Below are positions 21,692 through 30,602 of a stretch of DNA of 64,000 nucleotides, piece by piece. The notes beneath the pieces are model-generated. The model had not been told where the DNA came from. It did no database searches and saw nothing but the letters and a program-made list of their open reading frames with translations. A program made the translations under genes and the position numbers. How positions within the stretch are numbered: position 1 is the first letter of the stretch; each line of letters opens with the position of its first letter. The stretch comes from Bacillus altitudinis 41KF2b (GTDB lineage: Bacteria > Bacillota > Bacilli > Bacillales > Bacillaceae), in contig NZ_ASJC01000001.1 of the NCBI RefSeq assembly GCF_000691145.1, positions 558,001 to 622,000 on the forward strand, in the 5' to 3' direction.

Positions 21692-23542
21692 ATGTCAGAT
21701 TACAACTATGTAGAGGTGCTTCAAAAATCTATTTTGTTTTACGAAGCCCAGCGTTCCGGAAAGCTTCCTGAAAGCAATCGTCTTAACTGGCGAGGGGATT
21801 CTGGACTAGAGGATGGGAAAGATGTTGGTCATGATTTAACAGGCGGCTGGTACGATGCTGGTGATCATGTGAAGTTCGGGCTTCCGATGGCTTACTCGGC
21901 AGCCGTGCTTGCATGGACAGTCTATGAGTACCGAGAAGCTTACGAAGAGGCAGAGCTGCTTGATGATATGTTAGATCAAATCAAGTGGGCAACCGATTAT
22001 TTTTTGAAAGCCCATACAGGTCCAAATGAATTTTGGGCGCAAGTAGGCGATGGGAACGCTGATCATGGCTGGTGGGGGCCAGCAGAAGTGATGCCGATGA
22101 ACCGGCCTGCATTTAAAATTGATGAACATTGTCCAGGAACAGAAGTAGCCGCCCAAACCGCAGCCGCTTTAGCAGCGGGTTCAATTATTTTTAAAGAAAC
22201 AGACGCGCCATATGCAGCAAAACTTCTCACCCATGCAAAGCAGCTTTATGCATTTGCTGACCAATATCGCGGTGAGTATACAGATTGTGTCACCAATGCG
22301 CAGCCATTTTATAACTCCTGGAGCGGCTATATTGATGAGCTCATTTGGGGTGGAATATGGTTGTACTTGGCGACAAATGACCAGACCTATTTAAACAAAG
22401 CACTAAAAGCAGTAGAAGAATGGCCGAAGGATTGGGATTATACGTTTACGATGTCGTGGGACAATACCTTTTTTGCTTCGCAAATTTTACTTGCGAGAAT
22501 CACAAAGGAGAAAAGGTTTATCGAATCGACAGAGCGTAATCTCGATTACTGGTCGACGGGTTTTGTTCAAAATGGAAAAGTAGAAAGAATCACTTATACG
22601 CCTGGCGGACTAGCGTGGTTAGATCAATGGGGCTCACTTCGTTATACAGCAAATGCTGCATTTTTAGCGTTTGTGTACGCAGATTGGGTCTCTGATCAAG
22701 AAAAAAAGAATCGATACCAAACGTTTGCGATCAGGCAAACACACTATATGTTAGGGGATAATCCGCAAAATAGAAGCTATGTCGTTGGATTTGGCAAAAA
22801 TCCGCCGATGCATCCACACCATCGAACTGCACATGGCTCATGGTCTAATCAGCTGACAACTCCTTCTTCTCATCGGCACACGCTTTATGGAGCGCTTGTT
22901 GGGGGGCCTAATGCACAGGATCAGTATACCGATGACATCTCTGACTATGTATCAAACGAGGTAGCAACAGACTATAATGCCGCCTTTACTGGAAATGTAG
23001 CCAAAATGGTGCAGCTGTTTGGTCAGGGGCAGTCAAAGCTGCCGAATTTTCCGCCTAAAGAAAAAGTGGAAGATGAGTTTTTTGTAGAGGCAGCTGTCAT
23101 GAGTAACGATACAACATCTACTCAGATCAAAGCCATTCTATACAATCGATCAGGCTGGCCGGCAAGAAGTAGTCAATCACTTTCTTTTAGATATTATGTC
23201 AATCTAAGCGAGATATTTGCGAAGGGATTCACTGATAAAGATATTCAAGTGACAGCTGTCTACAATGAAGGCGCTTCCTTATCTCCGTTAACGGTGTATG
23301 ACGCATCATCCCATATCTATTTTACAGAAATCGATTTTACTGGCGTAGCTATTTTTCCAGGAGGCGAATCGCTTCATAAGAAGGAAATACAGTTCCGGTT
23401 ATCTGCGCCAAATGGTGCGAATATATGGGATGCCTCAAATGATTATTCCTTTCAAGGATTAACATCCAATATGCAAAAAACAGCGAGAATTCCTGTTTTT
23501 GATCAAGGTATTTTAGCATTTGGTACGCTTCCGAATAAATAA
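21692..23542 (+). CDS. GH9 endoglucanase with C-terminal CBM3 module, no visible signal peptide
   Basis: Predicted cellulase of glycoside hydrolase family 9. From ATG 21692 the product is 616 residues. GH9 catalytic domain, about 4-445: nucleophile-site aspartates D55 and D58 in GGWYDAGDHVKF, HPHHRTAHGSW, and general acid glutamate in SNEVATDYNAAF. A CBM3 module (about 465-605, FFVEAAVMSNDT to RLSAPNGANIWDAS) follows. GH9 plus a CBM3c-like module is the arrangement of processive endoglucanases. The frame stays open to ATG 21563, which would give 659 residues. I recall a B. pumilus endoglucanase EglA described at that length but cannot verify it. Neither start gives a Sec signal: the extra 43 residues hold only a short apolar run (WSFLVQCF) between basic residues. 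First gene of a four-gene cluster. Confidence 0.9.
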   Translation: MSDYNYVEVLQKSILFYEAQRSGKLPESNRLNWRGDSGLEDGKDVGHDLTGGWYDAGDHVKFGLPMAYSAAVLAWTVYEYREAYEEAELLDDMLDQIKWATDYFLKAHTGPNEFWAQVGDGNADHGWWGPAEVMPMNRPAFKIDEHCPGTEVAAQTAAALAAGSIIFKETDAPYAAKLLTHAKQLYAFADQYRGEYTDCVTNAQPFYNSWSGYIDELIWGGIWLYLATNDQTYLNKALKAVEEWPKDWDYTFTMSWDNTFFASQILLARITKEKRFIESTERNLDYWSTGFVQNGKVERITYTPGGLAWLDQWGSLRYTANAAFLAFVYADWVSDQEKKNRYQTFAIRQTHYMLGDNPQNRSYVVGFGKNPPMHPHHRTAHGSWSNQLTTPSSHRHTLYGALVGGPNAQDQYTDDISDYVSNEVATDYNAAFTGNVAKMVQLFGQGQSKLPNFPPKEKVEDEFFVEAAVMSNDTTSTQIKAILYNRSGWPARSSQSLSFRYYVNLSEIFAKGFTDKDIQVTAVYNEGASLSPLTVYDASSHIYFTEIDFTGVAIFPGGESLHKKEIQFRLSAPNGANIWDASNDYSFQGLTSNMQKTARIPVFDQGILAFGTLPNK

Positions 23543-23559
23543 ATATAAAGGGTGAGGAC

Positions 23560-25668
23560 ATGACAAATAAAGAACGGTTTTTAGCGCTTTATCATCAAAT
23601 GAAAAACGATGCGAATGGATATTTTTCAAAAGAAGGCATTCCGTATCATTCCGTTGAGACACTCATTTGCGAGGCGCCTGATTACGGGCATATGACAACT
23701 TCAGAAGCTTACAGCTACTGGTTATGGCTTGAAGTATTGTATGGGCATTACACAGGCGATTGGAGCAAACTAGAAGCTGCTTGGGATAATATGGAGAAGT
23801 TTATCATTCCAGTAAACGAAGATGGACATGACGAACAGCCGCATATGAGCTCTTACAATCCATCTAGCCCAGCCACATACGCTTCAGAAAAACCATATCC
23901 AGATCAATATCCGAGCCAGTTGACGGGTGCTCGCCCTGCTGGTCAAGATCCAATTGATCATGAACTGAGGTCAACTTACGGAACGAATGAAACGTATTTA
24001 ATGCACTGGCTTCTTGATGTAGACAACTGGTATGAATATGGGAATTTGCTCAACCCATCACATATAGCCGCATATGTAAACACATTCCAGCGGGGTCCGC
24101 AAGAATCCGTATGGGAGGCCATCCCTCATCCATCACAAGATGATAAAACGGCCGGAAAGCCCAATGAAGGTTTCATGAGCTTGTTCACAAAAGAAAATCA
24201 AGCGCCAGCCGCCCAGTGGCGCTACACAAATGCGACGGACGCTGATGCGCGTGCAATACAGGCGATGTATTGGGCAAAGGAACTTGGCTATAATGGGTCA
24301 GTCTATCTTGATAAAGCGAAAAAGATGGGTGATTTCCTTCGTTACGGAATGTACGATAAATATTTTCAAACAATTGGAAGCGGCAAGCAAGGTAATCCGT
24401 ATCCTGGAAATGGAAAAAGTGCATGTCATCACTTAATGGCGTGGTACACCTCTTGGGGCGGGGGACTTGGAGAATATGCGAATTGGTCATGGCGTATCGG
24501 AGCGAGCCATTGTCATCAAGGGTATCAAAACCCAGTCGCTGCCTACGCTTTATCCTCAGATAAGGGAGGCTTAAAGCCATCGTCACCAACTGGTGCAAGT
24601 GATTGGGAAAAGACGTTAAAGAGACAGCTTGAATTTTACGTCTGGCTTCAATCAAAAGAGGGAGCGATTGCAGGAGGTGCTACCAACAGCTGGAATGGAG
24701 ACTATAGCGCTTATCCAGCAGGAAGAAGCACATTTTATGATATGGCTTATGAAGATGCGCCTGTTTACCATGATCCTCCGTCCAATAACTGGTTTGGAAT
24801 GCAAGCATGGCCGATTGAGCGTGTAGCAGAGCTTTATTATATCTTTGCAAAAGATGGCGACAAAACATCTGAAAATTTCCAAATGGCCAAATCTGTCATC
24901 ACAAAATGGGTCAACTATTCACTAGATTATATTTTTATTGGCACTCGTCCTGTGTCGGATCAAGATGGATATTTTTTAGATGGTCAGGGTCAAAGAATTC
25001 TAGGGGGGACAAATGTTGCTGTTGCTACGACGAGTGCACCTGGAGAGTTTTGGATTCCTGGGAATATAGAATGGAGCGGCCAGCCTGACACTTGGAGCGG
25101 GTTCCAATCTGCAACAGGTAATCCAAATTTAACGGCAGTTACAAAAGATCCTACTCAAGATACTGGTGTACTGGGCAGTCTAATCAAAGCACTCACATTC
25201 TTTGCTGCTGCAACACAGAAAGAGACAGGAAACTACACAGCGCTTGGCATAAGAGCAAAAGAGACAGCGGCACAGCTCCTTGAGGTTGCTTGGAATTACA
25301 ATGATGGTGTAGGGATTGTGACAGAGGAAGACAGAGAAGACTACCACCGTTTCTTTAAAAAAGAAGTGTACTTCCCTAATGGCTGGAACGGAACATTTGG
25401 TCAAGGAAATCAGATCCCTGGTTCCAGCACCACTCCTTCTGACCCGCAGCGAGGAGGTAACGGAGTGTATACGAGCTTTGCAGATCTTCGTCCGAAAATC
25501 AAGCAAGACCCAGCTTGGTCAGCACTGGAGAGTAAATATCAAGCATCTTTTAATGAAGCAACAGGCAAATGGGAAAACGGAGCGCCAAGTTTCACCTATC
25601 ACCGTTTCTGGTCGCAAGTTGATATGGCTACGGCTTATGCAGAATACCATCGTCTCATAAACGAATAG
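23560..25668 (+). CDS. GH48 cellobiohydrolase-like glycoside hydrolase, no signal peptide
   Basis: Family GH48, the processive reducing-end cellobiohydrolase that normally works in synergy with a GH9 endoglucanase, its neighbour here. The 702 residues contain only the (alpha/alpha)6 catalytic domain with no CBM or dockerin. The conserved opening is YFSKEGIPYHSVETLI followed by CEAPDYGH, where E38 aligns with the catalytic acid of the family. GAIAGGATNSWNG, WFGMQAWPIERVAELYY and GQPDTWSGFQ are also family-typical. The protein starts directly at the catalytic domain: ATG 23560 has GGGTGAGG just upstream and an in-frame TAA lies 21 nt before it, so no longer N-terminus is possible. It starts 17 nt after the GH9 gene. 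Confidence 0.93.
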   Translation: MTNKERFLALYHQMKNDANGYFSKEGIPYHSVETLICEAPDYGHMTTSEAYSYWLWLEVLYGHYTGDWSKLEAAWDNMEKFIIPVNEDGHDEQPHMSSYNPSSPATYASEKPYPDQYPSQLTGARPAGQDPIDHELRSTYGTNETYLMHWLLDVDNWYEYGNLLNPSHIAAYVNTFQRGPQESVWEAIPHPSQDDKTAGKPNEGFMSLFTKENQAPAAQWRYTNATDADARAIQAMYWAKELGYNGSVYLDKAKKMGDFLRYGMYDKYFQTIGSGKQGNPYPGNGKSACHHLMAWYTSWGGGLGEYANWSWRIGASHCHQGYQNPVAAYALSSDKGGLKPSSPTGASDWEKTLKRQLEFYVWLQSKEGAIAGGATNSWNGDYSAYPAGRSTFYDMAYEDAPVYHDPPSNNWFGMQAWPIERVAELYYIFAKDGDKTSENFQMAKSVITKWVNYSLDYIFIGTRPVSDQDGYFLDGQGQRILGGTNVAVATTSAPGEFWIPGNIEWSGQPDTWSGFQSATGNPNLTAVTKDPTQDTGVLGSLIKALTFFAAATQKETGNYTALGIRAKETAAQLLEVAWNYNDGVGIVTEEDREDYHRFFKKEVYFPNGWNGTFGQGNQIPGSSTTPSDPQRGGNGVYTSFADLRPKIKQDPAWSALESKYQASFNEATGKWENGAPSFTYHRFWSQVDMATAYAEYHRLINE

Positions 25669-25747
25669 AACTTAGTGCAGCTGCCGGCTTTTTTAGTCGG
25701 CGGTCTTCTCATGAGATAAATGAAGTGAAAGCAAAGGTGATGTCATC

Positions 25748-26974
25748 ATGGTTAATAAGAAAGAATTTATGAATCATTCATCGAATGGCGGATCACAGGA
25801 ACAAGAAAATCAAAGCTGGAGAAAAGAAGCAAATGATCGAATCTTACAACATAGACAAAGAGAGCTTGTCATAAACGTCATCGATAAAGAAAAAAAACCT
25901 TTAGCCGGAATAGAGGTTGAAATAAAACAAATCAGACATGAATTTGCATTTGGTTCAGCAATGAATGACCAAGTACTATTCAATCAAACGTATGCTGATT
26001 TTTTTGTTCAACATTTTAATTGGGCTGTGTTTGAAAATGAGGCAAAATGGTATGCAAATGAGCCTGAACGAGGGAAAATAACCTACGAAAAAGCAGATGC
26101 CATGCTGAATTTTGCCAATAGACACCAAATTCCAGTGAGGGGGCACGCCTTATTTTGGGAGGTAGAGGATGCCAATCCAAACTGGCTGAAATCATTACCG
26201 AATCATGAAGTATATGAAGCTATGAAAAGGCGGCTTGAACATGCAGGGAATCATTTTAAAGGAAAATTCCGTCATTGGGATGTAAACAACGAAATGATGC
26301 ATGGTTCATTTTTTAAAGACCGGTTTGGGAAACAGATTTGGAAATGGATGTATGAAGAAACGAAGAAAATTGACCCTCAAGCCTTGTTGTTTGTCAATGA
26401 TTATAATGTAATCTCATACGGCGAACATCATGCATATAAAGCACATATCAATGAACTTCGTCAGTTGGGGGCACCAGTTGAGGCTATTGGAGTTCAAGGT
26501 CACTTTGAAGATCGAGTGGATCCAGTCGTTGTAAAACAAAGACTAGATGTGCTTGCTGAGCTTGGTCTACCGATATGGGTGACAGAGTATGACTCTGTTC
26601 ATCCGGATGCCAATAGACGAGCGGATAACTTAGAAGCTTTATATCGGGTAGCCTTTAGTCATCCAGCTGTAAAAGGTGTGCTGATGTGGGGATTTTGGGC
26701 GGGTGCTCATTGGAGAGGTGAGCACGCAGCCATCGTGAATCATGATTGGTCGTTAAATGAAGCAGGCAGGCGTTATGAAAAGCTACTACAGGAATGGACG
26801 ACACAAAGAGTGGAAAAAACAGATGCGAATGGCCAAGTGACATGTCCAGCGTTTCACGGGACGTATGAGGTTCGAATTGGTGAAGTAAGTAAAATGTTGC
26901 AGCAGCAGACGATTGAACTTGATTCAACTAAACAAACACCGCTGCAACTAGATATCATCGTACCAGTAGAATAA
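25748..26974 (+). CDS. GH10 endo-beta-1,4-xylanase-like protein, no signal peptide
   Basis: Predicted xylan-degrading enzyme, 408 residues. An N-terminal stretch (about 38-60, ELVINVIDKEKKPLAGIEVE) resembles a small beta domain. It is followed by the GH10 barrel: RGHALFWEVEDANP, acid/base E182 in HWDVNNEMMHGSFF, and nucleophile E280 in LPIWVTEYDSV. The WDVNNE form of the acid/base motif differs from the WDVVNE of typical secreted Bacillus xylanases and points to a distant GH10 branch. A short beta-rich tail (GQVTCPAFHGTYEVRIGE) closes the protein. The N-terminus is polar (MVNKKEFMNHSSNGG) and has no signal peptide. It lies 79 nt after the GH48 gene and 20 nt before the GH5 gene. Substrate is inferred from family only. 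Confidence 0.85.
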   Translation: MVNKKEFMNHSSNGGSQEQENQSWRKEANDRILQHRQRELVINVIDKEKKPLAGIEVEIKQIRHEFAFGSAMNDQVLFNQTYADFFVQHFNWAVFENEAKWYANEPERGKITYEKADAMLNFANRHQIPVRGHALFWEVEDANPNWLKSLPNHEVYEAMKRRLEHAGNHFKGKFRHWDVNNEMMHGSFFKDRFGKQIWKWMYEETKKIDPQALLFVNDYNVISYGEHHAYKAHINELRQLGAPVEAIGVQGHFEDRVDPVVVKQRLDVLAELGLPIWVTEYDSVHPDANRRADNLEALYRVAFSHPAVKGVLMWGFWAGAHWRGEHAAIVNHDWSLNEAGRRYEKLLQEWTTQRVEKTDANGQVTCPAFHGTYEVRIGEVSKMLQQQTIELDSTKQTPLQLDIIVPVE

Positions 26975-26994
26975 GGGATTGTGATGAGAATGGA

Positions 26995-28125
26995 ATGAAA
27001 AAATGGGTTCAACGGGTGGCTTGTTTTATGCTGCTGATCACTTTATGGGCGGGTTGGTTCACTCTGACCGTAAAGGCCTCCTCCTATGTGCAAACATCTG
27101 GTACACATTTTGTATTGAACAACCACCCATTTTACTTTGCTGGCACAAATAATTATTATTTTCATTACAAATCAAAAAAGATGGTAGATGCTGTTTTTGA
27201 CGATATGAAGGCAATGGATTTAAAGGTTATTCGTATTTGGGGATTTCACGATGGTACCCCTCAAGAAAACTCAGTCTTACAATCTCGTCCAGGTGTTTAT
27301 GAAGAATCCGGTTTTCAAAAACTAGACTATGCGATTTATAAAGCAGGGCAGGAAGGAATCAAGCTGGTCATCCCATTCGTGAACAATTGGGATGACTTTG
27401 GCGGGATGAATCAATATGTGAAGTGGTTTCAGGCAGGATCACATGATCACTTTTATACAGATCCTCGGATTAAAACAGCTTACAAAAACTATGTGCGCTA
27501 TGTATTAGAGAGAACCAATACGTACTCAGGTGTTCAATATAAAGATGATCCTGCTATTATGACATGGGAGCTCGCCAATGAGCCGCGCGCTCAGTCAGAC
27601 CCTTCGGGAGATATACTAGTAAACTGGGCAGATGAAATGAGTGCATGGATCAAATCAATTGACTCGAATCATCTTGTTGCTGTAGGAGACGAAGGGTTCT
27701 TTCGCATGACAGGTCATGATGATTGGTTTTACAGTGGAGGAGAAGGTGTTGATTGGGATCGTTTGACTGCTCTCCCTCATATTGATTATGGAACCTATCA
27801 TTTATACCCGGATCACTGGAATCAGTCTGCTGCATGGGGAGTGAAATGGATCAAAGATCATATCACCCGAGGAAACGCAATCGGAAAACCTGTTGTATTA
27901 GAAGAGTTTGGCTATCAAAATCAAGCAGCCCGTCCTGATGTATATGATAGCTGGCTGAAGACAATTGAACAGCTCGGAGGCGCAGGTAGCCAATTTTGGA
28001 TTTTAACAAGCATTCAAGACGATGATTCCCTCTACCCGGATTATGATGGTTTTCGAGTTTTAAAGGAGAGCCGGGAGGCAGGAATTATTCGTGAACACGC
28101 CAAAAGAATGAATGAAAAGAACTGA
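26995..28125 (+). CDS. GH5 beta-mannanase-like glycoside hydrolase, secreted
   Basis: Predicted endo-beta-1,4-mannanase, 376 residues. A clear Sec signal peptide is visible: basic KK, hydrophobic core VACFMLLITLWAGWFTL and a VKA cleavage site at residues 26-28. GH5 barrel with acid/base glutamate in MTWELANEPRAQSD and nucleophile glutamate in VVLEEFGYQNQ. FYFAGTNNYYFHYKSKKM near the N-terminus and ALPHIDYGTYHLYPDHW fit the bacterial mannanase subgroup of GH5 better than cellulases. The ribosome site is weak (GATGAGAATGG). It is the last and only clearly exported product of the cluster. No strong terminator follows, so transcripts may run into the rimP leader. Confidence 0.88.
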   Translation: MKKWVQRVACFMLLITLWAGWFTLTVKASSYVQTSGTHFVLNNHPFYFAGTNNYYFHYKSKKMVDAVFDDMKAMDLKVIRIWGFHDGTPQENSVLQSRPGVYEESGFQKLDYAIYKAGQEGIKLVIPFVNNWDDFGGMNQYVKWFQAGSHDHFYTDPRIKTAYKNYVRYVLERTNTYSGVQYKDDPAIMTWELANEPRAQSDPSGDILVNWADEMSAWIKSIDSNHLVAVGDEGFFRMTGHDDWFYSGGEGVDWDRLTALPHIDYGTYHLYPDHWNQSAAWGVKWIKDHITRGNAIGKPVVLEEFGYQNQAARPDVYDSWLKTIEQLGGAGSQFWILTSIQDDDSLYPDYDGFRVLKESREAGIIREHAKRMNEKN

Positions 28126-28155
28126 TGAAGAATGCCTGTTTATAAGGAACTTCAT

Positions 28156-28184
28156 TTGCATAAAAAAATTGGATATGGTATAGT
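28156..28184 (+). promoter_or_regulatory. Likely SigA promoter of the rimP-nusA-infB operon
   Basis: TTGCAT at 28156-28161, a 17-bp spacer and TATAGT at 28179-28184, about 180 nt before rimP. Confidence 0.6.
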
Positions 28185-28212
28185 TTTTATGGAAATGCTA
28201 ACGATTACCGAG

Positions 28213-28240
28213 ACAAGAGTGGGGAAACCCGCTCTTTTGT
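28213..28240 (+). promoter_or_regulatory. First leader hairpin of the rimP-nusA operon
   Basis: ACAAGAGTGGG (28213-28223) pairs with CCCGCTCTTTTGT around a GAAA tetraloop. It has no T run directly after it. Position near the start of the transcript suggests a protective or regulatory stem. Confidence 0.45.
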
Positions 28241-28289
28241 ATTGAACAGGCAATTTTTGTCTCGACATTATTCATCCGTTTTCTGCTCC

Positions 28290-28317
28290 CCCTGCTCACA
28301 ATAAAGCAGGGTTTTTA
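28290..28317 (+). terminator. Leader attenuator upstream of rimP (weak intrinsic terminator)
   Basis: CCCTGCT (28290-28296) pairs with AGCAGGG (28305-28311), followed by only five T residues, inside the leader and 50 nt before rimP. In B. subtilis NusA autoregulates this operon through a weak NusA-dependent terminator in the same place (established knowledge). This hairpin is the natural candidate here. Confidence 0.6.
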
Positions 28318-28366
28318 TGCAGAATGATTGATAAGAGCGTTTATCGAAAGCACAAGGAGGAAGAGA

Positions 28367-28840
28367 ATGAGCAAAAAAGTAGTGGATATCGTAAGCGACA
28401 TGGTGCAGCCAATTTTAGATGGCTTACAGCTTGAACTCGTTGATGTTGAATTTGTCAAAGAGGGTCAAAACTGGTTCCTTCGCGTATTTATTGACTCTGA
28501 TAAAGGCGTCGATATCGAGGAGTGTGCCAAAGTGAGCGAAGCCTTGAGCGAAAAGCTTGATGAGGCAGATCCAATTAGCCAAAACTACTTTCTTGAAGTG
28601 TCCTCTCCTGGAGCGGAGCGCCCATTAAAGAAAAAAGCTGATTTTGAAAAAGCACTTGGAAAAAATGTTTTCATGAAAACATACGAACCAATTGATGGTG
28701 AAAAGGCATTTGAAGGTGAGCTTACAAGCTTTGATGGTGAGATTGCAACAGTGACAGTGAAGATCAAGACAAGAAAGAAAGAGATCAATATTCCATACGA
28801 AAAAATCGCTAACGCAAGATTAGCAGTTTCGTTCAATTAA
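28367..28840 (+). CDS. rimP: Ribosome maturation factor RimP
   Basis: Assists 30S subunit maturation. At 157 residues the N-terminal domain holds [22 protein letters not shown] and [14 protein letters not shown], and the C-terminal SH3-like domain contains [23 protein letters not shown] 28367 has AAGGAGGAAG 6 nt upstream; an in-frame ATG at 28328 has no ribosome site. First gene of the nusA-infB operon. Confidence 0.96.
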   Translation: MSKKVVDIVSDMVQPILDGLQLELVDVEFVKEGQNWFLRVFIDSDKGVDIEECAKVSEALSEKLDEADPISQNYFLEVSSPGAERPLKKKADFEKALGKNVFMKTYEPIDGEKAFEGELTSFDGEIATVTVKIKTRKKEINIPYEKIANARLAVSFN

Positions 28841-28872
28841 CCTTTTCATTGATATAAGGGGGAACCATAAAA

Positions 28873-29988
28873 ATGAGTAGTGAGTTGTTAGATGCCCTGA
28901 CTGTTCTTGAGAAAGAGAAGGGCATTAGTAAAGAAATTATTATTGAAGCGATAGAAGCTGCACTCATTTCTGCATACAAGCGTAATTTTAATCAAGCACA
29001 AAATGTGCGTGTTGATTTAAACCGTGAAACGGGAACGATTCGCGTATTCGCAAGAAAAGATGTTGTAGATGAAGTGTATGATTCTCGCCTTGAAATCTCT
29101 GTAGATGATGCAGCAAATATCAACCCGAATTACATGGTTGGTGACGTGGTTGAAATTGAAGTCACACCAAAAGATTTCGGACGCATTGCAGCTCAGACAG
29201 CGAAACAAGTCGTGACGCAGCGAGTGAGAGAAGCAGAGCGAGGTGTGATTTACACTGAGTTTATCGATCGTGAGGAAGACATCATGACGGGAATCGTTCA
29301 GCGAATTGACAGTAAATTCATTTACGTGTCACTTGGCAAAATCGAAGCCCTTCTTCCGGTCAATGAACAAATGCCAAATGAGGACTACAAACCACATGAC
29401 CGCATTAAAGTGTTCATTACGAAAGTAGAAAAAACAACAAAAGGACCACAAATTTATGTATCAAGAACACACCCAGGTCTTTTAAAGCGTTTATTTGAAA
29501 TCGAAGTGCCAGAAATTTATGATGGTACTGTAGAGCTTAAATCTGTCGCTAGAGAAGCAGGGGACCGTTCTAAAATATCTGTTCGTACAGATGATCCTGA
29601 TGTTGATCCAGTTGGTTCTTGTGTAGGACCTAAAGGTCAGCGTGTACAAGCAATTGTCAATGAGCTGAAAGGCGAAAAAATTGACATTGTTCATTGGTCG
29701 AATGACCCGGTTGAATTTGTTGCCAATGCGTTAAGTCCATCAAAAGTTCTTGATGTCATTGTAAATGAAGAAGATAAGGCGACAACTGTCATTGTCCCTG
29801 ATTATCAGCTGTCATTAGCCATTGGTAAAAGAGGTCAAAATGCGCGTCTTGCAGCAAAATTAACGAGCTGGAAGATTGACATTAAAAGCGAAACAGATGC
29901 AAGAGAACTCGGTATTTTCCCAAGAACTGAAGACTCTGAATCTCTTTTCTTAGAGGCTGAACCAGTAGCTGAGGAATCTGACGAATAA
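28873..29988 (+). CDS. nusA: Transcription termination/antitermination factor NusA
   Basis: Binds RNA polymerase and nascent RNA to promote pausing and intrinsic termination. 371 residues: N-terminal polymerase-binding domain (1-125), S1 domain (about 130-200, IMTGIVQRIDSKFIYVSLG), and KH1 and KH2 domains (DPVGSCVGPKGQRVQAI and LAIGKRGQNARLAAKL). It ends in an acidic tail and lacks the extra AR repeats of E. coli NusA, as usual in Bacillus. Probably feeds back on its own leader terminator. Confidence 0.97.
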   Translation: MSSELLDALTVLEKEKGISKEIIIEAIEAALISAYKRNFNQAQNVRVDLNRETGTIRVFARKDVVDEVYDSRLEISVDDAANINPNYMVGDVVEIEVTPKDFGRIAAQTAKQVVTQRVREAERGVIYTEFIDREEDIMTGIVQRIDSKFIYVSLGKIEALLPVNEQMPNEDYKPHDRIKVFITKVEKTTKGPQIYVSRTHPGLLKRLFEIEVPEIYDGTVELKSVAREAGDRSKISVRTDDPDVDPVGSCVGPKGQRVQAIVNELKGEKIDIVHWSNDPVEFVANALSPSKVLDVIVNEEDKATTVIVPDYQLSLAIGKRGQNARLAAKLTSWKIDIKSETDARELGIFPRTEDSESLFLEAEPVAEESDE

Positions 29989-30003
29989 GAGGTGATATAA
30001 AAG

Positions 30004-30288
30004 GTGAAAAGCCGAAAAAAAATCCCGCTTAGAAAATGCGTCGTGACGGGAGAAATGAAACCAAAGAAAGAACTGATTCGCGTAGTTCGTTCAAAAGAAG
30101 GTGAAGTGTCTGTTGACGCAACCGGAAAAATGAACGGGCGCGGCGCTTACCTTTCTCTCGATAAAGAAACCATTCTTGCGGCGAAGAACAAACGTAGTTT
30201 ACAGCAGCAATTTCAGACACAGATTGACGAACACATTTTTGAAGAATTACTAGAACTAGCTGAAAAGGTGAAAAAACCGAATGACTGA
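30004..30288 (+). CDS. rnpM: RNase P modulator RnpM (YlxR)
   Basis: Small RNA-binding protein, 94 residues, of the YlxR/DUF448 family, reported in B. subtilis to bind RNase P RNA and modulate its activity. Conserved features are [31 protein letters not shown] and the basic surface. GTG start with GAGGTGAT upstream. It overlaps rplGA by 8 nt. Confidence 0.9.
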   Translation: MKSRKKIPLRKCVVTGEMKPKKELIRVVRSKEGEVSVDATGKMNGRGAYLSLDKETILAAKNKRSLQQQFQTQIDEHIFEELLELAEKVKKPND

Positions 30289-30583
30289 ATCTGAATGGTA
30301 TCCTTTGCTTGGTCTAGCAAATCGAGCTCGTAAAGTCGTGTCAGGAGAAGATCTGGTGATCAAAGAAATTAGACATGCGCGTGCTAAGCTGGTTCTTCTT
30401 GCAGCAGATGCCTCATCCAACACAGAGAAAAAGGTATCTGACAAATGCAAATTTTACAATGTTCCGGTTAGAAAAGTTGAAGACCGTTCCGTTCTCGGAC
30501 GTTCTATAGGGAAGGAAGCTCGCGTAGTTGTCGCTGTCACTGACCAAGGCTTCGCTAAGAAGCTCATAAGCTTGCTCGATTAA
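30281..30583 (+). CDS. rplGA: L7Ae-family RNA-binding protein RplGA (YlxQ)
   Basis: 100 residues of the L7Ae/L30e family, which binds kink-turn RNA. Typical elements are [33 protein letters not shown] and [18 protein letters not shown]. The physiological target in Bacillus is not settled. It overlaps rnpM and is followed by infB 19 nt later. Confidence 0.92.
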   Translation: MTESEWYPLLGLANRARKVVSGEDLVIKEIRHARAKLVLLAADASSNTEKKVSDKCKFYNVPVRKVEDRSVLGRSIGKEARVVVAVTDQGFAKKLISLLD

Positions 30584-30602
30584 TTTATTTGGGGGTGAAC
30601 GA

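Noticed and set aside
25676-25710. Terminator between the GH48 and GH10 genes
   Set aside because: GCCG/CGGC can pair, but the T run lies in the loop and not after the stem, so it does not fit an intrinsic terminator.
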